A stretch of DNA of 64,000 nt from Trichomonas vaginalis G3 (Eukaryota; Parabasalia; Trichomonadida; Trichomonadidae): contig NC_067205.1 of the NCBI RefSeq assembly GCF_026262505.1, positions 24,213,585 to 24,277,584 on the forward strand, in the 5' to 3' direction. Shown here piece by piece: positions 9,500 to 18,895 of this stretch. How positions within the stretch are numbered: position 1 is the first letter of the stretch; every line of letters begins with the position of its first letter. Made by a program: the position numbers and the translations under genes. Under the pieces are notes generated by a model. It did no database searches. It worked only from the letters and a program-made list of their open reading frames with translations, and was not told where the DNA came from.

Positions 9500-10348
9500 T
9501 TATATTTTTACCGTTCGATAGTAGTTGTATATGAAACTAAGTTCTAAGTAAAACGCATGGTATAATGGAATTATTCTTTTTCTTCCATCTGTAGTAAACC
9601 ATACTTGAAAGTCTGAAATACTTCCACTTGGTGGTTCGTATAACTTTGTAGGTTTTTCGTAAAAATCATTCATCAGACATAAGAAAGAGTTTTGCGCACC
9701 AGAAAATGAAGCATGAACAATAATAGCATCTGGGTCGAAAATATTTTCATATGTTCCATTAGGGTTTTCGACTTCATAATAGTCCGGGTGTACTGGATAT
9801 GCTGCAGGCTGATTTAACATCCTCATAAATCTATACCATGCCAAGTTGTTATATTTTGTAGAAATATAAACGTTTTCTACAAGGTCTTCTATTTTATTGA
9901 TTTTAACAGTTGCATTTTTCCTGTCATAAATAATATCGAGATGGTATTCTCCTTCGTCAATGTTAAACTGGTTTGCATACTCAATATAGATATCGTTTAT
10001 TTTTTCTTGAAAAGCTTGAAGAGTTGTTTCTAAGTTTATAAGCAAATTCACTTGTAAAAGTTTTCCTTGTTCAAATTTCTCATACATACGTTTTTCTTTG
10101 TTATAGTATCGAACTTCAAAACCGACCGTAAATGGGAAACCATGTATGGCTTCTGAAATGAACTTCATTCTACGAAAGCCAATAGCTTTTGTGACAGATG
10201 GGTCTCTTAACCATCTTAATGGGTAGTCAAAACGATAGCCTTCATGCTTTACGGTATCTGTCTCAAACTTTTGACCGACATTAGTAAAAAGTTCATCTAA
10301 TGGTTTAGTTGTAGCAACTCTTGAATTTTCTTTTTCTATTGGAAGCAT
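9500..10348 (-). CDS. Hypothetical Maverick protein (282 aa)
   Basis: A well-formed 282-residue protein without a recognised domain. It is rich in aromatic residues and beta-strand-like segments (FPFTVGFEVRYYNKEKRMYE, then a Tyr/Asn-rich second half ending ELSFIYNYYRTVKI). A structural or attachment role is possible. It is transcribed away from the tail-fibre-like gene, with only 18 bp between the two start codons, so one promoter probably serves both. Its 3' end abuts the amphipathic-peptide gene tail to tail with a four-base gap. Confidence 0.7.
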   Translation of the reverse strand: MLPIEKENSRVATTKPLDELFTNVGQKFETDTVKHEGYRFDYPLRWLRDPSVTKAIGFRRMKFISEAIHGFPFTVGFEVRYYNKEKRMYEKFEQGKLLQVNLLINLETTLQAFQEKINDIYIEYANQFNIDEGEYHLDIIYDRKNATVKINKIEDLVENVYISTKYNNLAWYRFMRMLNQPAAYPVHPDYYEVENPNGTYENIFDPDAIIVHASFSGAQNSFLCLMNDFYEKPTKLYEPPSGSISDFQVWFTTDGRKRIIPLYHAFYLELSFIYNYYRTVKI

Positions 10349-10366
10349 AGTTTATCTATAATAAAA
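10349..10366. promoter_or_regulatory. 18-bp divergent promoter spacer
   Basis: The whole space between two divergent ATGs is 18 bp, AGTTTATCTATAATAAAA. It resembles the spacers at 13125-13141 and 26878-26895: an outer TTTA(T/C) and an inner TA-rich core. No room exists for two separate upstream promoters. Confidence 0.55.
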
Positions 10367-12168
10367 ATGTCAAATGAAACAGCGTCTATGAGAGAAATAC
10401 AACACAACCGACAACTCATTATGCAAGCTCTAAATAAGAACACAACAAACTTTTCAAACTATTCTAAGATATCTGAGTCATTGAAAGAAGGAAACTTAAA
10501 ACTGACAATAAACCCAATGACAGATGAGTTTCTGTTTCAAGACAATAAGAACCATACTGTCTGTATAAATCCAACAAAAGGAACTTTAAACGAGAAACCT
10601 ATAAATGAACTTCTTTTGAAAGCAGATGTTGACAACAAAGCTGACAAAGAATATGTAGACGATGCAATAGCAAAAGAAGAAGAAAGAGCTAACAATGCTT
10701 ATGCAACAAAAGAACATACTCATCCTGAACTAGCAGACAAAACACATGTTGACAATAAAATGTCAAGTGAAGTGACAAGAGCTGAAAACGAATATTCTAA
10801 AAAGACTCATATACATTATATTAACCAAATACCAAGTCTTAAGGAAACATTAGAGACAAAAGCAGATAAGACTCATACACATTCTATATCTGATATTACA
10901 AACTTACAAGAAACCTTAAACAGGAAAAGTGACGTTGGACATACACATTCTATATCTGATATTACAAACTTACAAGAAACCTTAAACAGGAAAAGTGACG
11001 TTGGACATACACATTCTATATCTGATATTACAAACTTACAAGAAACCTTAAACAGGAAAAGTGACGTTGGACATACACATACATCTTCTGAAATAACAGA
11101 CTTAAACGTTAGCCTTGAAAATAAAGCAGATAAAACATATGTCAATGAAATATACCAAAGTTTGATAGGAACAAAAAATATTGAAACTATTGTTGGTGAC
11201 TTTTCTGTCAATGAAGAAAATAAATATTTTAGATGGCAGTTGGTACAGTCCTTAAAAAATGGTACACGGTATAAACTCATTCCGAAAAATAACAATGAAA
11301 TGTATGTAAGCTATAAAAAGAATGATGGTACACAAGTTAAAGTTCCATTAGACAACAACTGCTACTTAAACTTATATGGAGACGAACAAAAGAAATATTT
11401 AAGAGTTTATGAAATGGCAGATATGACATTGCCTGACCCAGCTCCAGCACCACATTATTATGACTATGGAGATGACGACAGAACACCACATGTAGATGAA
11501 CAAAAGCTAACATTATATTTAGATTATTATAGATATAAAAGATATAATGCAATAGAAAAAACGAGAATAGTATATTATTATACAGATGACAGAAATAAAT
11601 ATTATAGTCAAGATTTTACCTACCCTGAAAACATAAGATTATATTATAAAAAATATTCTGACACAAACCAGAAGAAACCTGAAATAGTTGCACTATATTT
11701 TAAGTTCAAAAGAGACAATCCTATAATATCTCATATGTTTGATTTAATGAACCCAGTAGGTTCTATTTATACATCTATGGAAGCAAGAGGTCCTCAAGTA
11801 ATGTTTGGTGTTGGTGCATGGGAACAAATAGTCGACAGGTTTTGTATTGTGCAAACTCTTCAAAGGAAACAGGTGGAAGTAAAACGATTTCAGGTGAAAA
11901 TTTACCTCCACACAGTCACTACATAGATTTAAGTACATCTCAAGCAGGTTGGCATAAGCATAGATATTGGGATTGGTCAGGAATGACAAAAGGTAAAGGA
12001 TATGATGTTAAAGACGACGTTAAGTTTGCTATAAATTGTTACTGGAGTGACACTCAGGGAGAAGGAAACCATACACATTTTGTTTCAGGATATACGCAAA
12101 CAACGGGACAAAGTAAAGAATACATGCCACCTTACATGACAGTTTACGCATGGTATAGAATTGCTTAG
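10367..12168 (+). pseudogene. Phage tail-fibre-like protein region (shaft repeats and collar-like end)
   Basis: The first 120 residues are helical. They are followed by shaft repeats of the caudovirus tail-fibre type (GHTHSISDITNLQETLNRKSD, near-identical 22-residue units) and then a Tyr-rich central domain. The last part has the tail-collar signature: GGSKTISGENLPPHSH, further His-rich segments, and PPYMTVYAWYRIA. Such proteins form trimeric fibres that bind receptors. The region looks broken. In a Polinton it points to a virion with an attachment fibre; the origin is probably a bacteriophage gene, which is inference from the repeat type. Confidence 0.8.
10873..11085 (+). repeat. 66-bp in-frame tandem repeat (fibre shaft)
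   Basis: Three nearly identical 66-bp copies encode the HTHSISDITNLQETLNRKSD-type shaft unit, with a diverged fourth at the right edge. The near-identity at nucleotide level suggests recent expansion by slippage or unequal exchange. Confidence 0.85.
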
Positions 12169-13124
12169 TCGTCATTTTCAACTTCTTTAGCATATTCGTC
12201 AGGAGTTGTCTTATATTTGTTAGGAACTGTCTTTGAAAGTATACCACCTTGAACTTTGACAAGTTTGAAACGAGGTCTGGCAATAGTAGTTTTATCTTCT
12301 GCTTGCAGTGTGTACATTTTGCCATGTTTGCCTAAAACTTCATAATATTCTCTTGTATACTTTCTTCTATTTTTACGAACACGAATGTGAGTACCTGTCG
12401 AGTTCCCATTGTTGTCATAGTCAATAGTATTTTCATATGGGTCGCGTTTAGGTATTTCTATTTTTACTTTGTCACCTTTCTGAAGTTTGAAGCCCGGCAT
12501 TCTTTCTTGTTTGTCTCTTTTGACTAAATTATTAAATATATAGTCTTTCTCTAAGTCAGGGTTGTTTTTCATTTCTTCGGGGGAGTGGTTTCCCAAACCT
12601 TTTTGTTTACGGTTATTGTAAATATTTAAAACTTGTCTCATCTTTGCCATGGAGAAGTGTCTATATTTGTCGTCATATGACATTTCATTTGCTTCACCAC
12701 CTTGTGGTTGGTTTAAGTCTCTTAACATTTTTATACAACCGTCAATGACACCAAGAGCAGAATGGTTTTGGTCGACAATGAAATATTGGTTTACATTTTT
12801 TGAACGCAGATAGTTTTTTACATCATCTGATTTGAAAGAACTTTCACAGTCAGATGTCAGTTTTGTTGGATGGTATTTGTCAACGAATATTGTCAAAGCA
12901 GTTTTCACATCTAAAATATTTTTGGACCATAATGGTATGGCTTCACAGTATCTTGTGTTTTGACCAACAAATATTAACCAGTATGGAGGTCCATCTGTTC
13001 TAACTCTCGGAATGTTTTCCAAGATATCCATAAACCAAGCATTTGGTGTTGAACTAAAGATTTTTATCATGAGTGCTTTCTTTGTCGCTTTAGAAACATA
13101 GGGGTCCTTGTTCGGATTCGTCAT
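12165..13124 (-). CDS. Maverick rve (retroviral-like) integrase
   Basis: This 319-aa protein would cut and join the element's ends to chromosomal DNA. The core shows WFMDIL (Asp33), LTSDCESSFKS (Asp92) and NHSALGVIDGC (Asp128), spaced as in the DDE/D catalytic core of Polinton integrases. The C-terminal part (residues 215-300: FKLQKGDKVKIEIPKRD..., then YYEVLGKHGKMYTLQ) reads as the SH3/chromo-like tail typical of the family. It is divergent from the gene at 13142, with 17 bp between starts, and its stop codon overlaps the end of the fibre region. It is the best single marker of the element's family. Confidence 0.92.
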   Translation of the reverse strand: MTNPNKDPYVSKATKKALMIKIFSSTPNAWFMDILENIPRVRTDGPPYWLIFVGQNTRYCEAIPLWSKNILDVKTALTIFVDKYHPTKLTSDCESSFKSDDVKNYLRSKNVNQYFIVDQNHSALGVIDGCIKMLRDLNQPQGGEANEMSYDDKYRHFSMAKMRQVLNIYNNRKQKGLGNHSPEEMKNNPDLEKDYIFNNLVKRDKQERMPGFKLQKGDKVKIEIPKRDPYENTIDYDNNGNSTGTHIRVRKNRRKYTREYYEVLGKHGKMYTLQAEDKTTIARPRFKLVKVQGGILSKTVPNKYKTTPDEYAKEVENDD

Positions 13125-13141
13125 TTTTTACCCTATAAGAA
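13125..13141. promoter_or_regulatory. 17-bp divergent promoter spacer
   Basis: TTTTTACCCTATAAGAA separates the integrase start (minus strand) from the next start (plus strand). The TTTTTAC box is the same as before several single genes of the element. Confidence 0.55.
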
Positions 13142-13543
13142 ATGGGTTTATTTGGCGCATTAGCAGGAGTCGCATCTAGATTTTTACCCGCAGTGGGAAC
13201 AATAGCCAGAGGTGTATTTGGAGTTGGAAGGAAGATTTTGAGTACATTAGGTATACTTAAAGAGAAAGCACAACCTATTATACAAACTGTACAGAAAGGT
13301 TGGGATGTAGCACGAGATGCAACAAATCTTATTCCAAATCCTGAAACAAGAGGAAAAGTTCAAGGATGGATGGACAATGTAGGAAGACAAGCAGGAAACT
13401 ATTATAACAAAGCAAATGACTACTATAACCAAGCAGGACACTATATGGACCAAGGTGAAAGATTCTTTAACAGAGGATATAACCATGCACAACAGTGGGT
13501 AAACAATAACCAACCGCAACCACCTCAAACTTGGGGAATGTAA
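13142..13543 (+). CDS. Amphipathic N-glycine protein, possible minor virion protein (133 aa)
   Basis: It begins MGLFGALAGVASRFLPAVG, a glycine-rich amphipathic segment followed by basic helices (GVGRKILSTLG). Then comes a Tyr/Asn/Gln-rich stretch with the loosely repeated pattern YYNxAxxYYNQAG (residues 80-125) and a Gln/Pro end. The plan matches the 80-aa protein at 9253, so the two may be diverged paralogs. Membrane-active minor capsid proteins look like this, but the homology is not established. It stops at a TAA that begins a 25-nt module repeated 172 bases further on. Confidence 0.6.
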   Translation: MGLFGALAGVASRFLPAVGTIARGVFGVGRKILSTLGILKEKAQPIIQTVQKGWDVARDATNLIPNPETRGKVQGWMDNVGRQAGNYYNKANDYYNQAGHYMDQGERFFNRGYNHAQQWVNNNQPQPPQTWGM

Positions 13544-13737
13544 AATTTTTTACTGAGATGAAATGAACAATACAGCATTGAGACAAATGGGTTCAAGATG
13601 GATTTGTCGGCTTCCAGCAGTTACACCACGTGTTTGTAAAGTTTTTCCTATACCTCAGGAAGTTTTAGACCGACTTAAAAAACCTAAACAACCAGTTGAA
13701 AACAAACCAAACTAAAATTTTTTACTGAGATGAAATG
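13541..13737 (+). repeat. Two identical 25-nt stop-to-start intergenic modules
   Basis: Positions 13541-13565 and 13713-13737 are identical over 25 nt, from the stop codon of one gene (TAA) through AATTTTTTACTGAGATGAA to the ATG of the next. Only the gene between them differs. The shared TTTTTACTGAGATGAA is taken as a complete promoter plus 5' leader. Confidence 0.7.
13563..13715 (+). CDS. Small hypothetical Maverick protein (50 aa)
   Basis: A 50-residue frame (MNNTALRQMGSRWICRLPAV ... ends PVENKPN) sits exactly between the two identical 25-nt modules, which supply its start and its stop. It is basic, with two Cys and several Pro; no family is recognised. The conserved leader in front of it argues that it is a real gene despite its size. 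Confidence 0.6.
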   Translation: MNNTALRQMGSRWICRLPAVTPRVCKVFPIPQEVLDRLKKPKQPVENKPN

Positions 13738-14319
13738 ACCGAAGAAGTTGAAACGGTAGATTTGACACCACAAACAAAAAGTTCAGAACCATTGTCAAAA
13801 CCTGTCAAAGAACTTACAGATGAAGAGAAAAATTCAATAATAGAAAGTGCCAGGTCTGGAAATACAAACCCTAACTATAAAGTCACTTTTCATAGAAATG
13901 GAACGGCTAGTATCTCAAAAAAGAAACAGACTCTCACAAATAAAATATTGAAGTCTGAAGGAGCTTTCGAGACAACAGATGGAAAAGTTTACTTCACTGA
14001 CCAACAGTTCATTATAGAACATCTCATTGACTTAGAGTCGAAATATTCTAAACTTTACAACAAACACAAAAAATTGAAAGGAAAACAAAAACAAATGGCA
14101 TATGATATTTATGAAGATGTTGACGACACAACTGTTCCTGCAAGTGAAGTAAAGTCAGAGGAACCGAAAAGTGACGAAAAACCGATAGAAGAAGAAAAAC
14201 CAAAAACTGAAGATAAACCAAAACCAAAGTTTAGTTTCCAAACTAAACCAAGTCAACCTTCATTAGCTGGTATGGGTTGGCGTCAAAGACTTATGGCAGC
14301 AGGCGGTTATGTAAAGTAA
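13735..14319 (+). CDS. Hypothetical Maverick protein with coiled coil (194 aa)
   Basis: The protein is unrecognised. The N-terminus is acidic and Thr-rich. Residues about 35-100 contain SIIESARSGNTNPNYKVTFH and a helical segment (HLIDLESKYSKLYNKHKKLK). Next comes a low-complexity Glu/Lys/Pro linker (about 125-165), and the basic end reads MGWRQRLMAAGGYVK. The mixed layout of charged linker and basic end resembles scaffold or core proteins of dsDNA viruses, but nothing proves it. It begins in the second copy of the 25-nt module. Confidence 0.6.
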   Translation: MTEEVETVDLTPQTKSSEPLSKPVKELTDEEKNSIIESARSGNTNPNYKVTFHRNGTASISKKKQTLTNKILKSEGAFETTDGKVYFTDQQFIIEHLIDLESKYSKLYNKHKKLKGKQKQMAYDIYEDVDDTTVPASEVKSEEPKSDEKPIEEEKPKTEDKPKPKFSFQTKPSQPSLAGMGWRQRLMAAGGYVK

Positions 14320-14349
14320 AGAAAAAAATATTTTTTTATTTTTATAAAA

Positions 14350-16479
14350 ATGCCCCCATATAGAATGGACAGAAAGTCTGCTAGAATAAAAGCAGAGTTA
14401 CAAAGATATGGTTGGAGAGTTTCGAAGAATTTTAAATATAGGAAGGGAAGACCCATAAAAGTCTATGACAAATTGTCTGGTCTTCGCTACGAAATGGATT
14501 TGGAAACAGCACATGCCAATTATCCAAACAGACTAGAGAGGTTAGAAGAAGAACGTCTTATGGACATGCCTTTCAATGTTAGTGAACCTCAAGTTGAAGG
14601 ACACGACGGCTTTGCCAGATTCTACTGGAAACATGACGAACAATTGCATCCTTTGAGAAGGAAAAAAGGAAAAGGTGAAGACACACATGCTCCCATGGAA
14701 AGAACAAGATATGCATATGAAAAGTATCGTGAAGTTAGAAGTCAAATTACATCTGGTCGAACCTTTACAGTAAACTTTGACGAAGGAAAGAACAAAGAAG
14801 GCTTCATGGGAGTACTTGCTGCAATTCAAGACGGAAATAAGAAAGGACACAATCTCAGATTGACCATAACAGATTTGGATGGTCACATTTACTATGCACA
14901 TGGCAATGACAAACAGCCGCAAACTTCTTGACGCTTTCAAGACTACAAAGAGAGAACAAATGGTTGACTCCGACTCAGACATTTTGAATGCAATTGAAGG
15001 AATTGCAAGTGTCAAGTTCGAATGGTACCAACCTAACCCTCAAGCAGTCAGACAACATGCTGGATACTTCCCTTCAGAAATAAGTCTGACATTGACTTGA
15101 CAAGGTATGGAATTTACAATTCAATTGAAACAATTGTCAATGAACCTTGTATTCTTACATGTCTCAGGAACTCTGGTCTTGTTACAGATGAGAAGATGAA
15201 GTATCTTGAGTCATGTGTGAAGACAAGGTACATTCTCAGAGGTCAATTGGCAAAAATTGCACCGTTGGCAAATGTCAATATCCGAGTCAACATACCTACA
15301 GCTAAAGGTTCTTCACATGACGACTATGTTGTTGACAAAGACTTACCATGGTTGAAGATTGTAATTGTCCACAACCACTTCATGTTGAACGAAAGTCTTA
15401 CAAACCCATTCTTTGGTAAAAGTAAGTGCAACATTGTCAGAGCTGTAAACATTCTTTTCGAGAAAGGTTTGTTGGAACCAATTCCAGATGACAAGCTGAC
15501 AGAAAGTTTTGTACCAAAAGACGAAACAAACTTTTCATTGTTAGCAAGACCAAAAGTTGTTCCAGACAAAGTTCTAGTACAAAAGAAGTACACAGTTCCA
15601 CAAGGAGTTGGTATGTTCGGATACCAACCTGAACCAGAAGAACTTCCAATGAGGTTGCAAGAACTTCAAGATGCTATAAACAAACTTCCATTGAGACATC
15701 CAATTGACGTCAAATTGTATTGGAGAGCATCTGAGTTAGGTCAGAAGGTTTTATATGAAACAGGTTGCTTCGACGATGTTTATGAGATAACAGGAGAAGT
15801 TTCTCAGAAGATAAGAGACTCACTTGAATTTCCACAAACTGGACCAATTGGTTGCGACAAGTTCGACTCAGATGAAAAGATATACTATGTCGACCTTAAC
15901 GCTGCATACATGAGGTTTGTCCAATATATTCCGACTGGAATTCCAAACGAAGATGGTGAGTTCCCGGGAAGGAACTATACAGTTGGAAAAGTCATACAAC
16001 AACTGTATGATATTAGGAAAGCTTCAAACCCCAAACTTGCAATGACACTCAAATTGCTTATGAATTCGACATGGGGATATTCCATTAAGAAACCTCAAGA
16101 GATGAAGAGTAAACATTATGAGAAGGTCGACAACTTTGTTGAAAGGTTTTCTCCTTTTGTTTTGAAGTACGAATTCACTCAAGGTCAAAGTGGCTTAGTA
16201 ACCACATTAAAACCTATTGTCGAACATTGGTCTTACCCTCAGTTCGCAAAGGCAGTCCTTGACAACTACAATGAGTTCTTCTCGGAAGTCAAATCGAAAG
16301 TCAAGGTTTACTATGAGAACATTGACGCACTCATGACGAACGAAGAAGGATACAACAAACTCATTGAAATGGGTTTAGTCGGTGAGAAGATGGGTCAATT
16401 CAAATTGGACAAAATTTTCACCGAAGTTCATGTCCTCTCCAAGCGTAAGTACTGGGGCATACTTGAAGACGGCACATAA
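14350..16479 (+). pseudogene. Family B DNA polymerase region (protein-primed type)
   Basis: The region encodes a Polinton-type DNA polymerase B, which would copy the element from its ends using a protein primer. Recognisable parts are a stretch reading TRYGIYNSIETIVNEPCIL, as in the N-terminal half of Polinton polymerases; motif A (YYVDLNAAYM); motif B (KLLMNSTWGYS); and a motif C counterpart (YYENIDALMT). The end (LSKRKYWGILEDGT) is also typical. The region as a whole is short for a Polinton polymerase and looks broken. A T-run and TATAAAA precede the first ATG, the same leader as before the gene at 25463. Confidence 0.85.
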
Positions 16480-16523
16480 ATAAAACATTGCATGAAGTAA
16501 AAACGTTTTTATTCGAATTTGAA

Positions 16524-16763
16524 TTAAAATGTGGGAATCCTGGGGAACGGGAAAGGCTTATTTACTTGAGGAACAGGTAAAGGTGGTGGAGGTGGTGGCA
16601 ACCAGTCCATTTTATATTCCTTCCTAGCTAATTTCCGTTTAATTTCATGGTCGCCCTCGGAGTCTTTGAATCGGACAGGTCGAGTTACACCATTCTTGGT
16701 CTCAAACTCATATATAACCTGTTTGTCTGTATTTTCGTCGACTATGGCACGAGACACGAACAT
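16524..16763 (-). CDS. Small proline-rich hypothetical protein (79 aa)
   Basis: Read from the ATG at 16763; the frame runs further upstream without an ATG. The protein starts MFVSRAIVDENTDKQVIYEF, has a charged centre (KRKLARKEYKMDW) and ends in a poly-proline segment. No family is recognised. It is divergent from the gene at 16794 with 30 bp between starts. Confidence 0.45.
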   Translation of the reverse strand: MFVSRAIVDENTDKQVIYEFETKNGVTRPVRFKDSEGDHEIKRKLARKEYKMDWLPPPPPPLPVPQVNKPFPFPRIPTF

Positions 16764-16793
16764 TGACCAAACGGACAAAAAGTGTCATTTCGG

Positions 16794-17057
16794 ATGGTCA
16801 AGCAGCCAATCGCATTCGAGCACTTCCAAGAAGCCTTACGTTCCAAGGGAGAGGGTGTCTGGTGCAAGGCAGAGGTCATTAGACTCTACGAGCAGTACAT
16901 CCTCAATGCCTGGGAGGACAAATCGTCCTTGAATTGGCAATTCTACCAACTCCTCTGGGACGACCTCCTACGCAACTGGGATAACGAAAGAGCCCAATTC
17001 AAAGGTCGGGAGCTAATTTTCCAAATTACCATTAATAGTGCCTACTTATCCAACTAA
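16794..17057 (+). CDS. Small hypothetical Maverick protein (87 aa)
   Basis: A helical, Trp-rich protein (MVKQPIAFEHFQEALRSKGE, later NAWEDKSSLNWQFYQLLWDDL and NWDNERAQFKGREL). It is unrecognised. The first ATG of the frame is at 16794. Codon use is richer in G and C than in the left genes of the element, as in its neighbours up to about 21 kb. Confidence 0.45.
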   Translation: MVKQPIAFEHFQEALRSKGEGVWCKAEVIRLYEQYILNAWEDKSSLNWQFYQLLWDDLLRNWDNERAQFKGRELIFQITINSAYLSN

Positions 17058-17106
17058 ACACTTAAATTTACTTGGGGTTTCCCCCTAAAATAAAATTTTT
17101 TTACTC

Positions 17107-17790
17107 TTAGAACCACTCGAGGTTCTCCTTACGGTTGTTGAGCTTGTCACCGTCAATGTGTCTGACCTTCGTCTTCTTGCCTGGATTTGGAACCCATTGA
17201 ATTGCGACAAGCTTGCCCATGGAGATTGAACCGCGATTCCGAAGGTTAAGGTTCAAGTGTCCCAAGTTGTTGAGGACTGGGGTAAGAACCTTGCCTGTCT
17301 CCTTGTTGCGGATTTGGTATGGGTAGGGTTGGGAAATTTCGTAACCGTCATCGGCAACAAGGGTTGCCCATGTAGCGGCTTCAGGAACTTCTTCGTGTTT
17401 CTCTTCTTCCTCTTCTTCCTCGACAATTCCTTCTTCAATTTGGTACTCACGAAGTACGGTGTTGCATGTTCTGTCCTTTCCGAGTACCTTCCAGATGGCG
17501 TCTATCTCTTCGAAGAAACGGTAGATGAGTCTGGCAAGGTCTCGGTTCTCTCTCTCGTAATCGCGCAAGGTTTCCGTGAAATCGTTCAGGCATTTCTCAT
17601 TGGAAGCTTGGTTCATGAGGACATCGGCTTTAAGTTCCTTCATCTCTGTCATAAGACTACTTTGGAGAGTCTTAATAGTGTTTGTCAGATGAGCTTTCAA
17701 TTGGGCAATTTGAATTTGAACTGGGCGCTTGTCTGGCAACCTTGAAAGGACATCTGCTATTGTGTTCGGCTTCGGTGCTTGTTCGGACAT
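17107..17790 (-). CDS. Coiled-coil protein with C-terminal NUMOD4/HNH_3-like nuclease domain
   Basis: Residues about 30-105 are a coiled coil and 120-130 a Glu run. The last 75 residues match the NUMOD4-HNH_3 plan of homing-type endonucleases: YEISQPYPYQIRNKETGKVL, then a strand-turn region, ending in VRHIDGDKLNNRKENLEWF (209-227), which holds the His and Asn residues of the HNH motif. Such domains nick or cut DNA. The coiled-coil fusion is unusual, and a DNA-handling role in the element (end processing, or cutting competitor copies) is possible but inferred. A second or frame-shadow start is not needed; the ATG at 17790 is followed by a normal N-terminus. Confidence 0.7.
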   Translation of the reverse strand: MSEQAPKPNTIADVLSRLPDKRPVQIQIAQLKAHLTNTIKTLQSSLMTEMKELKADVLMNQASNEKCLNDFTETLRDYERENRDLARLIYRFFEEIDAIWKVLGKDRTCNTVLREYQIEEGIVEEEEEEEKHEEVPEAATWATLVADDGYEISQPYPYQIRNKETGKVLTPVLNNLGHLNLNLRNRGSISMGKLVAIQWVPNPGKKTKVRHIDGDKLNNRKENLEWF

Positions 17791-17879
17791 CGAAAAAATG
17801 AAGTGGTTTGAGAATGGCGGTTTTACTTCAAAAAGCTTGTTATGACAGTTATGTCATACAACAAGTTTAAAATAATATC

Positions 17880-18407
17880 TTATTCTTCTTCTGAACGTTT
17901 GTTGTCTCTTCCGATAAAAGTTTCGAACATGAGAACCAAAAAACGTTTTTTGAGATTGCGGAAGAGTTCAGGCAAACGTTCATATTCTGGATATGTTGGG
18001 AGCAGTTCAAAACATCTGAGCTGACTTTCGGACAAAATTGGGACAATGTCAGAAAATTCATCTTTGGTCGGACTGCTTGAAGGTAAGTCCCTTACATGTA
18101 AGTAGCTCTGGTAAAGTCTTCTCATTTCTGCTAACTTCTGGAGTATAGCTTCGTAATTTAAGAGTTTTAATTTTAATTGTCTTATTCCTCTCTTGACATC
18201 TAAACGGTAAGTATCCATGAGGTCAAGAGTAGCTTTGGTAGCTTTAAGTGGAGCTATCTGTTCCTTGACTTCTGCAATTTTGGTTGCAATTGTGGTTTGA
18301 GCTCCTTCAAGTTCGCCATCTATGTCGTTCTCAACGCCTTCAACCATAGCTTGAAACTCTTCATCGGTCCATTGAGATTGGTGTGGGACGAATTTAACTT
18401 GCTTCAT
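17880..18407 (-). CDS. Coiled-coil hypothetical Maverick protein (175 aa)
   Basis: MKQVKFVPHQSQWTDEEFQA is followed by long heptad-rich helices (residues about 25-105) and a Pro/Ser hinge at about 110. The second half is Leu/Arg-rich (ELLPTYPEYERLPELFRNLK). No family is recognised. It lies between the HNH gene and the 121-aa gene, all on the minus strand. Confidence 0.55.
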   Translation of the reverse strand: MKQVKFVPHQSQWTDEEFQAMVEGVENDIDGELEGAQTTIATKIAEVKEQIAPLKATKATLDLMDTYRLDVKRGIRQLKLKLLNYEAILQKLAEMRRLYQSYLHVRDLPSSSPTKDEFSDIVPILSESQLRCFELLPTYPEYERLPELFRNLKKRFLVLMFETFIGRDNKRSEEE

Positions 18408-18529
18408 TCAAAAAATGAAAAAAATGCTTTTACTCAAAGCGTGCCATGTATATGGCTATAAGAAACTTACCAGAAGGCTTCTTCTTCACATGAGTAAAAA
18501 CATAAAAAAAGTGAGTTAAAATGAGATGT

Positions 18530-18895
18530 TTACTGAATTGGTTGGATGTCGCCTTCACAGGTTATGTAGAACGGCTGACCAGAGAAGTGAAGGAGACCCC
18601 TGAGAATTTGGTTCATTCTTGGGAAAGGGTTCTCTCTGTTTGGAAGTAGTATCCAAGGACGCTTGGCAAAGAACTTTATAATGGCTTCCTTCTTTGCTTG
18701 CTTTATGTCGTCGAAGGCTCTCCCGTCTGGTATTTGAATTGGAATTCCAGTCGAAGTCTCGAGATTCAAGGCAGCCCTTCCCCTTATCCAACCGTTAACG
18801 AGCTTGCCTTTTACATTCTGCCTGAGGAAGTCTTTAACAAGCTCGTTAATTTCAATTAGGTAAATTGCCTCGTCGGTAGGTTCGACCTCGACCAT
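18530..18895 (-). CDS. Hypothetical Maverick protein (121 aa)
   Basis: A compact protein: acidic N-terminus (MVEVEPTDEAIYLIEINELV), basic middle and mixed end (QPFYITCEGDIQPIQ). No family is recognised. Its start codon touches the first unit of the minisatellite, so any upstream control sequence must lie in the repeats. Confidence 0.55.
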   Translation of the reverse strand: MVEVEPTDEAIYLIEINELVKDFLRQNVKGKLVNGWIRGRAALNLETSTGIPIQIPDGRAFDDIKQAKKEAIIKFFAKRPWILLPNRENPFPRMNQILRGLLHFSGQPFYITCEGDIQPIQ

